The notes below the pieces were generated by a model. That model ran no database searches. It saw only the letters and a list, made by a program, of their open reading frames with translations, and was not told the origin of the DNA. Source: CAVUCH01 sp963739995 (GTDB taxonomy: Bacteria; Acidobacteriota; Vicinamibacteria; Vicinamibacterales; JAENWD01). Taken from it: a stretch of 64,000 nt of DNA. A program made the position numbers and the translations under genes. This document shows, piece by piece, positions 52,664-61,333 of this stretch; positions within the stretch are counted from its first letter, which is position 1; each line of letters opens with the position of its first letter. The stretch is taken from the NCBI GenBank assembly GCA_963739995.1, contig CAVUCH010000001.1, positions 62,001 to 126,000 of the forward strand, in the 5' to 3' direction.

Positions 52664-53977
52664 ATGGTTCAGAAGCAGCTACTTCGATTCGTCCTGCGGG
52701 TCGCGCTCGTGTGCGCGGTGCTCCTCCCCGCCGGCGCGCGCGCGGGCCTTGCGCAGGCTCTGCCCACCGCGACGCCTGAGTCCCAGGGATTCTCGACTGA
52801 ACGCCTCGAGCGCCTCCACAAGCGCATGCACGAGTTCGTCACGGATGGGAAGCATGCAGGCATCGTGGTACTCATCGCGCGCAACGGGAAGATCGTGGAG
52901 TCGCGTACCTATGGCCTGCGCGATAGCGAACAGAAGCTCCGCATGGAAGAGGACACCATCTTCCGTATCTACTCGATGTCGAAGGTGATCACGAGCGTTG
53001 CCGCCTTGATCCTGCACGAGGAAGGCCGGCTCAAGCTGGACGACCCGATCAGCAAGTACCTGCCCGCGTTCAACAAGCCGAAGGTCATGAGAGGCGGCAC
53101 CGCGAAGGCGCCCGTGCTCGTGGCGGCGAAGACGCCGATCACCGTGAAGCACCTGCTCACGCACACGTCCGGCTACATCTATGGCTTCGGCAAGGACCCG
53201 ATCGACACGATCTACAACGACGCGAAGATGCTGCAGTCGCCCAGCACGGAGGTATTCCTCGAACGGGCGTCCAAGATGCCGCTGGTGCAGCAGCCGGGGC
53301 AGTCGTTCCGCTATGGCATCAGCACCGACCTGCTCGGCGCCGTGGTCGAGAAGGTATCCGGACAGACGCTCGACGCCTTCATCGCCTCACGGATCACGGG
53401 CCCGCTCGGTATGAAGGAGACCAGCTTCACCGTGCCCGCCGAGAAGCGCGGGCGTGTGGCCAAGGTGTACTCGACCGGCAAGCAGGGCCAGCTCACGGAG
53501 GCAAAAGCACTCGTGCCCGGCGGCGTCCCGTATCCGGACGAACAAGGGCGCCTCTTCCCGTCAGGCGGGGGTGGGATGTTCTCCACCATCGGCGACTACG
53601 CGCGCTTCGGGCAGATGCTGCTGAACGGCGGCGCACTCGACGGGGTGCGCATCCTCGGCCGCAAGACCGTGGAATTGATGGAGACCAATCATCTCAGCGG
53701 CCTCACGCGTGAGACGGTCGACTCCAATGATTACGAAGGATTCGGGCTCGGCGGCAGTGTGCGCGTCAGCCTGGCGCGGGGCTCCCGGCTCGGATCCGTC
53801 GGGCAGTTCGGCTGGAGCGGCGCCGCGACCACGGACTTCAAGATCGATCCGCAGGAGCAGCTCATGACGCTGGTGTTCACGCAGCACTTCCCGTTCAACC
53901 AGCACGATCTGTTCTGGAACGCATTGACCTTAACCTACGCCGCGCTCGTGGATGACGCGAAGTTCGCAGAGCGGTGA
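52664..53977 (+). CDS. serine hydrolase, class C beta-lactamase fold
   Basis: A 437-residue secreted protein. The signal peptide is FVLRVALVCAVLLPAGARAG. The nucleophile motif SxxK is in FRIYSMSKVITSVAALI, and the second motif Y-x-x reads RYGISTDLLGAVVE; KHLLTHTSGYIYGFG is conserved in the EstB/AmpC-like family. GWSGAATTDFKIDP replaces the KTG box. Such proteins are mostly esterases or D-aminopeptidases, so antibiotic resistance should not be inferred. Confidence 0.9.
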   Translation: MVQKQLLRFVLRVALVCAVLLPAGARAGLAQALPTATPESQGFSTERLERLHKRMHEFVTDGKHAGIVVLIARNGKIVESRTYGLRDSEQKLRMEEDTIFRIYSMSKVITSVAALILHEEGRLKLDDPISKYLPAFNKPKVMRGGTAKAPVLVAAKTPITVKHLLTHTSGYIYGFGKDPIDTIYNDAKMLQSPSTEVFLERASKMPLVQQPGQSFRYGISTDLLGAVVEKVSGQTLDAFIASRITGPLGMKETSFTVPAEKRGRVAKVYSTGKQGQLTEAKALVPGGVPYPDEQGRLFPSGGGGMFSTIGDYARFGQMLLNGGALDGVRILGRKTVELMETNHLSGLTRETVDSNDYEGFGLGGSVRVSLARGSRLGSVGQFGWSGAATTDFKIDPQEQLMTLVFTQHFPFNQHDLFWNALTLTYAALVDDAKFAER

Positions 53978-53992
53978 TTCAGGAACACAGCC

Positions 53993-55054
53993 TCAGGCGA
54001 CAGCCGCCGCAATCAGGTCCGCCATCCGGCTGCACGACACCTGTGGCCCCCCACCCGCGAGATCGGCCGTCCGGTGCCCCTCGGCGAGCACCCGGTCGAT
54101 GGCCGCGTCAATCGCCCGGGCTTCGTCAACGGCGCCGAGACCGTGTTCGAGCAGCATCGCCGCGGATGCAATCGCGCCGATCGGGTTGGCGAGGTCTCGC
54201 CGCGCGATGTCCGGGGCCGACCCGTGCACCGGTTCGAACACCCCGGGGCCCTCCCCGATGCTCGCCGACGGTAGCAGCCCGATGGATCCGGAGATCACGG
54301 CTGCTTCGTCCGAAAGAATGTCGCCGAAGAGGTTTTCCGTCAGGATCACGTCGAAGCGTGACGGCCCGGTGACGAGCGCCATGGCGCACGCGTCCACGTA
54401 CATGTGCTGCAGCGTGACAGCCGGGTAGTCGCCCGCGATGCGCGTGACCACGGACCGCCACAGCTGCGATGTCTCGAGCACGTTCGCCTTGTCCACCGAG
54501 GTGACGAGCCGGCGCCGGCGCAGCGCCGCATCGAACGCGACGCGCGCGATGCGCTCGATCTCGGGTACCGAGTAGCGCATCGTGTTGAACGCGACGCCGG
54601 CGTCGCGGTCGATGCCGCGCGGCTCGCCGAAGTACAGCCCTCCCGTCAGCTCCCGGACGATCAGCAGATCGGATCCCGTTGCGACGTCCGGCTTCAGCGG
54701 TCCCGCGCCTTCACAGCCCGGCCAGATGCGCGCAGGCCGCAGGTTGGCATAGACGCCGAGGCCCTTGCGGAGGGCCAGCAGCCCGCCTTCCGGCCGCTCG
54801 GACGATGGGAGGTGATCGAACGCCGGGTCGCCCACGGATCCAAGCAGCACGGCGTCCGCGCGCTGACAGGCAGCGAGGGTCGCCGGCGGCAGCGCGGGGA
54901 GTCCCTGACTGAGCGCAGCTCCGCCTACCGGATACGACTGGAACACCAGCTCGCGCCCGAATCGGCGTGCGACGGCTTCGAGCACGAGCCGGGCCGCGGC
55001 CACGACCTCGGGGCCGATGCCGTCGCCGGGCAGCAGAACGATCGAGTGACGCAT
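53993..55054 (-). CDS. leuB: 3-isopropylmalate dehydrogenase
   Basis: Third step of leucine synthesis: NAD-dependent oxidative decarboxylation to 2-ketoisocaproate. The 353 residues begin SIVLLPGDGIGPEVVAAARL. LLALRKGLGVYANLRPARI has the substrate arginines, VTSVDKANVLETSQLWR holds the catalytic Lys, and DVILTENLFGDILSDEAAVI and PVHGSAPDIA hold the metal aspartates and NAD loop. It is last in the leuA-leuB pair and converges on the serine hydrolase gene. Confidence 0.96.
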   Translation of the reverse strand: MRHSIVLLPGDGIGPEVVAAARLVLEAVARRFGRELVFQSYPVGGAALSQGLPALPPATLAACQRADAVLLGSVGDPAFDHLPSSERPEGGLLALRKGLGVYANLRPARIWPGCEGAGPLKPDVATGSDLLIVRELTGGLYFGEPRGIDRDAGVAFNTMRYSVPEIERIARVAFDAALRRRRLVTSVDKANVLETSQLWRSVVTRIAGDYPAVTLQHMYVDACAMALVTGPSRFDVILTENLFGDILSDEAAVISGSIGLLPSASIGEGPGVFEPVHGSAPDIARRDLANPIGAIASAAMLLEHGLGAVDEARAIDAAIDRVLAEGHRTADLAGGGPQVSCSRMADLIAAAVA

Positions 55055-55122
55055 GGCGACAGTCGCAAGAGGAGATGAAAGAGGACAGCGGAGAGCCAGA
55101 CTTCAGCCCGGCCGGCGGATCC

Positions 55123-55142
55123 GCCGGGACTGCAGTCCCGGC
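55123..55142. repeat. perfect 20-base palindrome in the leuA-leuB gap
   Basis: GCCGGGACTGCAGTCCCGGC is a perfect palindrome. Related copies lie at 57402-57421, 57449-57466 and, degenerate, at 31283-31302. In RNA it folds as a strong hairpin, which may trim leuB expression relative to leuA. Confidence 0.8.
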
Positions 55143-55154
55143 TCCACGACGAGC

Positions 55155-56399
55155 CTAGACGCCGTGCCCGTAGCCGACTTCTTCGTGGCCGGTGCCGTGG
55201 CGGTGCTGGTGGCCGACGGCGGCGTGCGCCGGTTCCGGTTCCCTCGCGGTGCGCTGAGCCTCGATCAACTCGACGAGCTCCGCGTCCGACACCGACTTCT
55301 GGGCGTCGGCGAGGGCAATCATTCGGCGATACAGGCGATCGAGCTCCAGCCGCGACAGCTCGACGCCGAGGCTCTGGAGCCGGTGTTGCAGGGCGTGGCG
55401 CCCCGAGTGCTTGCCGAGCACGAGCGTCGTCGCGGGCACGCCGACGTCTTCCGGCCGCATGATTTCGTAGGTGCGCCGGTCCTTCAGCATGCCGTCCTGG
55501 TGGATGCCGGCCTCATGGGCAAACGCGTTGCGCCCGACGATCGCCTTGTTGGCCTGAACGGGCTCGCCCGTGAGCGCGGTCAGCATCTGGCTGGTCGCGT
55601 AGAGCGCGGGCGTCACGATGCCGGTTTCGAAAGGAAGGCGATCGGACCGCACGCGGGTTGCCATCACGATCTCCTCGAGCGAGGCATTGCCCGCGCGCTC
55701 ACCGATGCCGTTGATTGTGCACTCTACCTGCCGCACGCCGGCCTGGAGGGCCACGAGCGTGTTGGCGACGGCGAGGCCGAGATCGTCGTGGCAGTGCGCG
55801 CTGAACACGGCGCGGCCGGCGTTCGGCACGCGGCCGAGCACGGTCGTGAAGAACGTGGCGATCTCGTCCGGCGTCGCATAGCCCACCGTATCCGGCAGGT
55901 TGATCGTCGTCGCGCCGGCGTCGATGACCGATTCGATCACGCGGCAGAGGAAATCGAGGTCGCTCCGCGTCGCGTCCTCTGCCGAGAACTGCACATCATC
56001 GGTGTAGCGCCTCGCCTGCGTGACACCGGCCACGGCCGCCTCGAGACACGCCTCGCGCGTGATGTTCAACTTGCGCGTGAGGTGGAGGTCGGAGGTGGCG
56101 ATGAAGGTGTGGATGCGGGGACGCGCGGCCGGCGCGACCGACTGGCCGGCCCGGTCGATGTCGTCGCGGCGACACCGGGCGAGCGCCGCGACAACCGGTC
56201 GCCGCAGCTCGGTGGCAACCGTCCGCACGGCCTCGGCGTCGGCCTCCGACGCGATCGGGAAGCCCGCTTCGATCACGTCCACGCCGAGCGCGTCGAGCTG
56301 GCGCGCGAGCTGCAGCTTCTCGGGAACGGTCAACGAGAATCCGGGCGCCTGCTCGCCGTCTCTGAGCGTCGTGTCGAAGATGGTGATGCGGTCTGCCAT
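55155..56399 (-). CDS. leuA: 2-isopropylmalate synthase lacking the leucine-feedback domain
   Basis: Condenses acetyl-CoA and 2-ketoisovalerate. The TIM barrel shows ITIFDTTLRDGEQAPGFSLT, VIEAGFPIASEADAEAV, AVFSAHCHDDLGLAVANTLV (metal His pair) and VECTINGIGERAGNASLEEI. The linker domain HSGRHALQHRLQSLGVELSR follows. At 414 residues it ends just after this; the about 120-residue regulatory domain present in E. coli LeuA is replaced by a His-rich tail (HAAVGHQHRHGTGHEEVGYG). Feedback inhibition may therefore be absent and metal binding possible. It is divergent from lysR. Confidence 0.92.
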   Translation of the reverse strand: MADRITIFDTTLRDGEQAPGFSLTVPEKLQLARQLDALGVDVIEAGFPIASEADAEAVRTVATELRRPVVAALARCRRDDIDRAGQSVAPAARPRIHTFIATSDLHLTRKLNITREACLEAAVAGVTQARRYTDDVQFSAEDATRSDLDFLCRVIESVIDAGATTINLPDTVGYATPDEIATFFTTVLGRVPNAGRAVFSAHCHDDLGLAVANTLVALQAGVRQVECTINGIGERAGNASLEEIVMATRVRSDRLPFETGIVTPALYATSQMLTALTGEPVQANKAIVGRNAFAHEAGIHQDGMLKDRRTYEIMRPEDVGVPATTLVLGKHSGRHALQHRLQSLGVELSRLELDRLYRRMIALADAQKSVSDAELVELIEAQRTAREPEPAHAAVGHQHRHGTGHEEVGYGHGV

Positions 56400-56416
56400 G
56401 GATTCTCCCGATCGAA

Positions 56417-56445
56417 ATTGTGAATTGCGGCTCCCGGATGGTCAA
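56417..56445 (-). promoter_or_regulatory. leuA promoter
   Basis: TTGACC (56445-56440) and CACAAT (56422-56417) with a 17-base spacer on the minus strand. The -35 is good and the -10 weak, as expected for a promoter needing an activator. It lies just downstream of the inverted repeat at 56459-56474. Confidence 0.5.
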
Positions 56446-56448
56446 GTC

Positions 56449-56474
56449 TATAATTCTTACGCTTGAATAAGCGT
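56449..56474 (+). promoter_or_regulatory. lysR promoter -10 and LysR-type operator
   Basis: TATAAT (56449-56454) is a perfect -10 with TTGCGG 18 bases upstream. ACGCTT-GAAT-AAGCGT (56459-56474) is a perfect inverted repeat covering the lysR start region and lying about 55 bases upstream of the predicted leuA start. That is the usual place for autorepression of a LysR gene and activation of its divergent target. Confidence 0.5.
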
Positions 56475-56492
56475 TCTTTATAGGTGGACCGC

Positions 56493-57377
56493 ATGGACCT
56501 CTCCGAGCTGCAGGTGTTCCTGACGGTGGCGTCCGAGCGCAGCTTCTCGCGTGCGGCAGCGAAGCTGCACCGCACGCAGCCGGCGGTCAGCCAGGCGATT
56601 CGGCGGCTCGAGGACGAGCTGGGTGAGCGCCTCTTCGATCGTTCGTCGAAGCAGGGGGCGCTGACCGAGGCCGGCCGGGTGCTGCGCGAGTATGCCCAGC
56701 GGCTGATGCGCCTGTCGGAGGAGGCCGAGCAGGCGGTCCGTGAGCTCCGCGACCTGCGGCGCGGGCGCGTGCTCATCGGCGCCAACGAGGCCGCGGTGCA
56801 CGCGCTGCTCCCGCTCATCGGGCGCTTCCGGGCGGTCCATGCCCAGATCCAGGTTGACGTGCGGCGCGTGCCGTCCCGCCAGGTGGGCGTTGAGGTCGCC
56901 CAGGGCAGCCTCGACTTTGGCGTCATCACGTTCCAGCCCGCCGAGCGGGGACTGAACACGATCAACATGGGCCCTGACGAACTGGTCATGCTGCTGCACC
57001 CGCAGCACCCGATGGCCGGGCGCAAGCAGGCCACGATGGCGGAGTTCGGCCGCGAGGTCGTGATCGCGCACAACGACCCGTCGCCGGCCCGCGAGCGGGT
57101 CCTTCGCGCCTTCGAGCAGAAGCACGCGCCGATCAACATCCAGGTGGCCCTGCCAAGCCTGGAAGCCATCAAGCGCGCCGTGGAGTTGCGGATGGGAGTG
57201 GCGCTCCTGCCGAAGCGGTGCGCCCTGTCCGAGATCGCCGGCGGCAAGCTGGCCGCGGTGCGGATCCCGCAGGTCCGGCTGGTACGACAGCTGCGCCTGG
57301 TCTACCGGCGGGCCGGGGACCTGTCACACGCGGCCCAGGCGTTTCTGGCTGTGGCAAAGGAACAGCACCCCGATTGA
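56493..57377 (+). CDS. LysR family transcriptional regulator, likely of the leu genes
   Basis: A 294-residue regulator. The winged HTH is MDLSELQVFLTVASERSFSR, AAAKLHRTQPAVSQAIRRLE and DELGERLFDRSSKQGALTEA. The effector domain (about 90-290) begins RRGRVLIGANEAAVHALLPL and has two Rossmann-like lobes. It lies between leuAB and leuDC and diverges from leuA with overlapping promoters, so an isopropylmalate- or leucine-responsive role is likely. ATG 56493 is chosen because AGGTGG lies six bases before it; a GTG nine bases upstream is possible. Confidence 0.88.
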   Translation: MDLSELQVFLTVASERSFSRAAAKLHRTQPAVSQAIRRLEDELGERLFDRSSKQGALTEAGRVLREYAQRLMRLSEEAEQAVRELRDLRRGRVLIGANEAAVHALLPLIGRFRAVHAQIQVDVRRVPSRQVGVEVAQGSLDFGVITFQPAERGLNTINMGPDELVMLLHPQHPMAGRKQATMAEFGREVVIAHNDPSPARERVLRAFEQKHAPINIQVALPSLEAIKRAVELRMGVALLPKRCALSEIAGGKLAAVRIPQVRLVRQLRLVYRRAGDLSHAAQAFLAVAKEQHPD

Positions 57378-57395
57378 GCTCCTCTGGGCCAACGC

Positions 57396-57473
57396 TGTCC
57401 CGCCGGAACTGCAGTTCCGGCGCGACAGCGGGAGCAGTGCGGGGTGGACCGGAACTGCAGTTCCGGCGGGACA
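57396..57473. repeat. inverted pair of CCGGAACTGCAGTTCCGG palindromes
   Basis: Two copies of CCGGAACTGCAGTTCCGG (57403-57420 and 57449-57466), each itself palindromic, are extended into a perfect 25-base inverted repeat (57396-57420 and 57449-57473). They fill the gap between the convergent lysR and leuD genes and may end transcription from both sides. The arrangement resembles a REP pair. Confidence 0.8.
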
Positions 57474-57494
57474 CCGCGCCGGGGGCGGTCGGCC

Positions 57495-58091
57495 TTACGA
57501 GCGCTCGGCGAAGCCGCGCGTGTACGGCAGCCGGGCGGCGACAGACCGTACCAGGTCGAGATTCTGGAGCAGCATGCCCGTGCCGTCCCACAGGCCCGAC
57601 GTCAACGCGTCGCGTGCCGACGAGGGCATGTCCGCGGGGATGCGCAGCGACGCTCCCTCCACGGCCATCGACTCGAGATCCATCGTCACCGTCGTGAGCG
57701 GATCCTGTTCGACAGCTTTCATGAGATCCTCGATAGCCCGCGGCGGCACCGTGACACAGGGCAGCCCGATCTGCACCGCGTTGCCGAAGAAGATCTCCGA
57801 ATAGCCCTCGCCGACAACGGCCTGGATGCCCCAGCGCTGCAGCGCCTGCGGCGCGTGCTCGCGCGACGAGCCGCAGCCGAAGTTCCTGTTCACGAGCAGC
57901 ACGGACGCGCCCGTGTATCGCGGGTCGTCGAAGGGGTGGCCGCCGCCCGTGCGGTCGTCCGCGAACACGTGCTGTTCCAGACCCTCGAAGGACACCGCCT
58001 TGAGGTAGCGGGCGGGGATGATGCGATCGGTGTCGATGTCGTGTCCGCGCAGCGGCAGCGCCCGGCCGGTGACGCGCACGATGCGGCTCAT
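57495..58091 (-). CDS. leuD: 3-isopropylmalate dehydratase small subunit
   Basis: Completes the isomerase that converts 2- to 3-isopropylmalate. The 198 residues contain LRGHDIDTDRIIPARYLKAV, VLLVNRNFGCGSSREHAPQA (the substrate-recognition loop) and GYSEIFFGNAVQIGLPCVTV. The length fits the bacterial LeuD family. Its ATG overlaps the leuC stop by four bases, giving equal subunit synthesis. Confidence 0.95.
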   Translation of the reverse strand: MSRIVRVTGRALPLRGHDIDTDRIIPARYLKAVSFEGLEQHVFADDRTGGGHPFDDPRYTGASVLLVNRNFGCGSSREHAPQALQRWGIQAVVGEGYSEIFFGNAVQIGLPCVTVPPRAIEDLMKAVEQDPLTTVTMDLESMAVEGASLRIPADMPSSARDALTSGLWDGTGMLLQNLDLVRSVAARLPYTRGFAERS

Positions 58092-59509
58092 GCTCCGACC
58101 TCCTCTCGTGACAGCACCTGCCGGACGTCGACGACCTCGCCGGCGATCGCAGCCGCGACGACCATCGCGGGGGACATCAGCAGCGTCCGGCCCGTCGGGC
58201 TGCCCTGGCGCCCTTTGAAGTTCCGGTTCGAGGAGGACGCGCAGATCTCACGTCCGTTCAGTCGATCGGGGTTCATCGCCAGGCACATGGAGCAGCCCGC
58301 GCCGCGCCACTCGAAGCCGGCCGCCTGGAAAAGCTCGTGCAGTCCCTCGCGTTCGGCTGCACGCCGCACCCGCTCGGAGCCTGGCACGACGAGCGCCCGC
58401 ACGTGAGGCGCGACACGGGCCCCCGCGATTACGCGGGCGGCCTCCCGCAGATCCGACAGCCGGCTGTTGGTGCACGATCCCACGAAGGCCACGTCGATGC
58501 GCGTGCCCGCGATCGCCGCGCCGCCCTCAAACCCCATGAACGAGAGAGCCTCCGCAACACCGGCCTGTTCGGATGGTGCGACCTCGGCGGGGGAAGGGAT
58601 CCGGCCGCCGATCCCCACCGACTGGCCGGGGTTGATGCCCCAGGTGACGGTCGGCTCCAGGCTCGCGGCGTCGATCGTCACCTCGTCGTCGAAGCGGGCG
58701 TCGGCGTCGGAGGCCATCGCCGACCACCAGCGTACGGCCCGGTCGAAGTCGCTGCCTGCCGGCGCGAACGGACGATCCTTCAGGTACTCGAACGTCGTCT
58801 TGTCGGGGTTCACGTACCCGACACGGGCCGCCCCTTCGATGGACATGTTGCAGATGGTCATCCGCTCGTCCATCGACATGCGCTCGATCGTGTCGCCGGC
58901 ATACTCGTACGCGTAGCCCGCGCCGCCCTTCACGCCGAGCCGCTGGATGACCGTCAGGATCACGTCCTTCGCGTAGACGCCGTGCGGCACCCGGCCGTTG
59001 ACGAGGATGCGGCGAACTTTGAGCGGCTCCATGGCCAGGCATCCGCTTGCGAGGACATCGCGCACCTGCGAGGTCCCGATGCCGAAGGCCACAGAGCCGA
59101 AGGCGCCATGTGTGGACGTGTGGCTGTCGCCGCAGGCGATGGTCATGCCGGGCTGCGTCAGCCCCAGCTCAGGGCCGATGACGTGCACGATCCCCTGGTG
59201 CTCGCTGCCGAGATCGTAGAGCGGGATCCCGTGCACGCGGCAGTTGTGCTCGAGCGCCGTGATCATCTGTTCGGCGAGGGTGTCCAGGAACGGCCGCTGC
59301 CTCGTCGTCGTCGGCACGATGTGGTCGACCGTGGCGAAGGTGCGATCGGGGAAAGCGACGCTCGACCCGCGTGCGCGCAGCATGTCGAATGCCTGGGGGC
59401 TGGTGACCTCGTGGACCAGGTGCAGGCCGATGAAAAGCTGCGTCTGTCCCGTGGGCAGCTGCCGGACGGCGTGCGCGTCCCACACTTTCTGAAGGAGTGT
59501 CTTACCCAT
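58088..59509 (-). CDS. leuC: 3-isopropylmalate dehydratase large subunit
   Basis: A 473-residue [4Fe-4S] hydro-lyase. It shows LFIGLHLVHEVTSPQAFDML, GMTIACGDSHTSTHGAFGSV, the first cluster cysteine in DVAFVGSCTNSRLSDLREA and the pair in GCSMCLAMNPDRLNGREICA, then SSNRNFKGRQGSPTGRTLLM. It pairs with LeuD. Its start codon lies within an 11-base inverted repeat with a partner 54 bases upstream. leuCD are separated from leuAB by lysR, an arrangement in which all leu genes still share the minus strand. Confidence 0.96.
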   Translation of the reverse strand: MGKTLLQKVWDAHAVRQLPTGQTQLFIGLHLVHEVTSPQAFDMLRARGSSVAFPDRTFATVDHIVPTTTRQRPFLDTLAEQMITALEHNCRVHGIPLYDLGSEHQGIVHVIGPELGLTQPGMTIACGDSHTSTHGAFGSVAFGIGTSQVRDVLASGCLAMEPLKVRRILVNGRVPHGVYAKDVILTVIQRLGVKGGAGYAYEYAGDTIERMSMDERMTICNMSIEGAARVGYVNPDKTTFEYLKDRPFAPAGSDFDRAVRWWSAMASDADARFDDEVTIDAASLEPTVTWGINPGQSVGIGGRIPSPAEVAPSEQAGVAEALSFMGFEGGAAIAGTRIDVAFVGSCTNSRLSDLREAARVIAGARVAPHVRALVVPGSERVRRAAEREGLHELFQAAGFEWRGAGCSMCLAMNPDRLNGREICASSSNRNFKGRQGSPTGRTLLMSPAMVVAAAIAGEVVDVRQVLSREEVGA

Positions 59510-59579
59510 AAGCGGAGTTTATCAGCAGGCGCTCCAGTGCGGCGCGGCGCTGATGTACGCCGCCGCCGCCGCTTATGGG
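59505..59579. repeat. inverted repeat covering the leuC start codon
   Basis: CCCATAAGCGG (59505-59515) and CCGCTTATGGG (59569-59579) are exact inverse complements. In the leuC mRNA the second arm read contains the ATG, so pairing would hide the start codon. The 53-base loop is GC-rich and holds no clear leader peptide. Confidence 0.6.
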
Positions 59580-59672
59580 CAGGCAGGGTCAAGGCTGCCA
59601 GAAATGGGGCTGCAGAGCCTGGCGGTTCGCCCCGGTCAATACCAGGGCAGCCAGTACCCGCGAGGGGCAGCC

Positions 59673-61166
59673 TCACCACAACGAGGGTTGTTCCTCGCCG
59701 GTCGACGCGGGAGCGTACTGCGCGATGTAGGCCTGCACGCGCATCTTGTGAGCGGTGTTTGCCGAGCTCATGTAGCGCACCGTGCCGAACACCGGCCGCT
59801 CGAACCAGCCGCGATCGTACCGGCCGAGCGTCCAGAAAATTCCGCTGTAGGAATTCGGGTCCCGGCCGTCCAGAGCGTACTTGTTGTTCAACTCGATCAT
59901 CACCGCGAGCGCCTCCTCGGCCGAGGAGGTCCACTCGAGAATCTTCTTGCCCCACAGCATCCGCAGATAGTTGTGGATGCGGCCATCCCGGGCGAGCTGT
60001 CCCTGCGCCGCGTTCCAGAGCTGATCGTGCGTACGACCTGCCTCGAATTCCGCGAGGGTGTACACGTGCTCCCGTTTGTCATCTCCGTGAAGCGCGAGCG
60101 TGGTGCGGGCCCATGCGGGCAGCGACGCGTACTGGTCGTAGTCCTGCGGGCGAGTGGCGCACATGTTGAACCCAAGCTCGCGCCACGTGACGAGCTGGTC
60201 GAGAAACGCCTCCGCCGCGGGTCCGACTCCCCACCAGCCGCTGCGTGCACCGCTCGTACGGTGCGAGAAGTCGCCGAGCCATCCTTCGCGCTGGAGCACC
60301 GCGTGCACGACGGCGTGTACCGACAGGTGCCCGAAGTGCAGGTACGGCGACAAGCGGCTCGTGATGTCGCGTTCGAGGTCGTTACGGTCGTCCGCGTACG
60401 ACGGCAGCCGCGACGAGAGGAACCGCTCGAGCGCCGCATCGGCTGCCGTCGCTCCGCCCCTGAGCGCCGCTGGCGGCACCGTGTGATCGATCGGCAGGGC
60501 GGCCAATCCCGAAGAACCTGCCAGAAGGCCTGCGGCGGCGGGCGGCCAGCGCAGCAGCACGTCTGCTGGCACGGACGCTCGCTCCACGGCCGATAGGTCC
60601 GGCAGCGGGTCCGCCGACGGGGGATTGGCGATGTGCGGCGGCAGCATGCGCTGGAGGAAACGGCGGAAGGAGTGCGCGGACGTGAACGTCTGTGCGGCGA
60701 GGCGCATGGGCAACAGCCCGTTCCCGTCAACCTGCTCGAACCGCACCCGCACTTGCGGGACCGCCGCAGCCACCATCCGCGGCAGCATGAACGCCGGGTA
60801 GTCGTCGGTGACGACGACAGCCGCACGCGCGGCCAAGGCGGCCAGCAGTCCACGACCAGCGCCCGGAGACGGCTCCACGTAGGGGAAATAGGCCACGCCC
60901 TTCGCCCCCAGGCGGGACGCATTGTCGGCCATGCCGTCGATTACGAACCGGTGCAGGCGATCGCTCGCCCACCGATGGCCCACCCGCAGCGGCTCGAACA
61001 CGAGGAGCGGCTTGCCGAGCTCACGCGCCCAGCCTGCGGCGCGCTCGAGCGCGATGTTCCACGTGATCCGGCGCTGCGCGATCATCCAATAGAGAACGTA
61101 GGACCCGTCAGGGGAGGGTGCCAGGTCCACGAGAGCAGTCGTGCGTGCAACCGCGAATTGCGTCAC
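59673..61166 (-). CDS. class II deoxyribodipyrimidine photolyase
   Basis: A light-driven enzyme repairing cyclobutane dimers with FAD. The N-terminal antenna domain has GSYVLYWMIAQRRITWNIAL. The FAD domain ends with NYLRMLWGKKILEWTSSAEE, NNKYALDGRDPNSYSGIFWT and GRYDRGWFERPVFGTVRYMS, all diagnostic of class II rather than class I enzymes. About 497 residues from GTG 61166 (VTQFAVARTTALVDLAPSPD). A longer frame upstream runs through a repeat and is unlikely to be translated. Confidence 0.92.
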   Translation of the reverse strand: MTQFAVARTTALVDLAPSPDGSYVLYWMIAQRRITWNIALERAAGWARELGKPLLVFEPLRVGHRWASDRLHRFVIDGMADNASRLGAKGVAYFPYVEPSPGAGRGLLAALAARAAVVVTDDYPAFMLPRMVAAAVPQVRVRFEQVDGNGLLPMRLAAQTFTSAHSFRRFLQRMLPPHIANPPSADPLPDLSAVERASVPADVLLRWPPAAAGLLAGSSGLAALPIDHTVPPAALRGGATAADAALERFLSSRLPSYADDRNDLERDITSRLSPYLHFGHLSVHAVVHAVLQREGWLGDFSHRTSGARSGWWGVGPAAEAFLDQLVTWRELGFNMCATRPQDYDQYASLPAWARTTLALHGDDKREHVYTLAEFEAGRTHDQLWNAAQGQLARDGRIHNYLRMLWGKKILEWTSSAEEALAVMIELNNKYALDGRDPNSYSGIFWTLGRYDRGWFERPVFGTVRYMSSANTAHKMRVQAYIAQYAPASTGEEQPSLW

Positions 61167-61333
61167 AATAGGGTTACGACGCACACACCGCGAAACCGTC
61201 CCCGCGCCAGCCGCGGGCCCGAGTGTAAGGGCCGGGGCCGAAGCGCTTCGGCGGATCTGACCAGGCGTCGCTGATGACATAGGCCCGGGGCCGAACCGCC
61301 CCGGTCGATCTGAACAGAACTAAGGAGACCCTA

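Noticed and set aside
52664..53977. Beta-lactamase resistance gene
   Set aside because: SxxK is present but the KTG box is not clear and the sequence fits the esterase/D-aminopeptidase branch better.
58337..60169. A 610-codon plus-strand frame over leuC and the photolyase end
   Set aside because: Antisense to leuC and the photolyase gene, with no domain features of its own.
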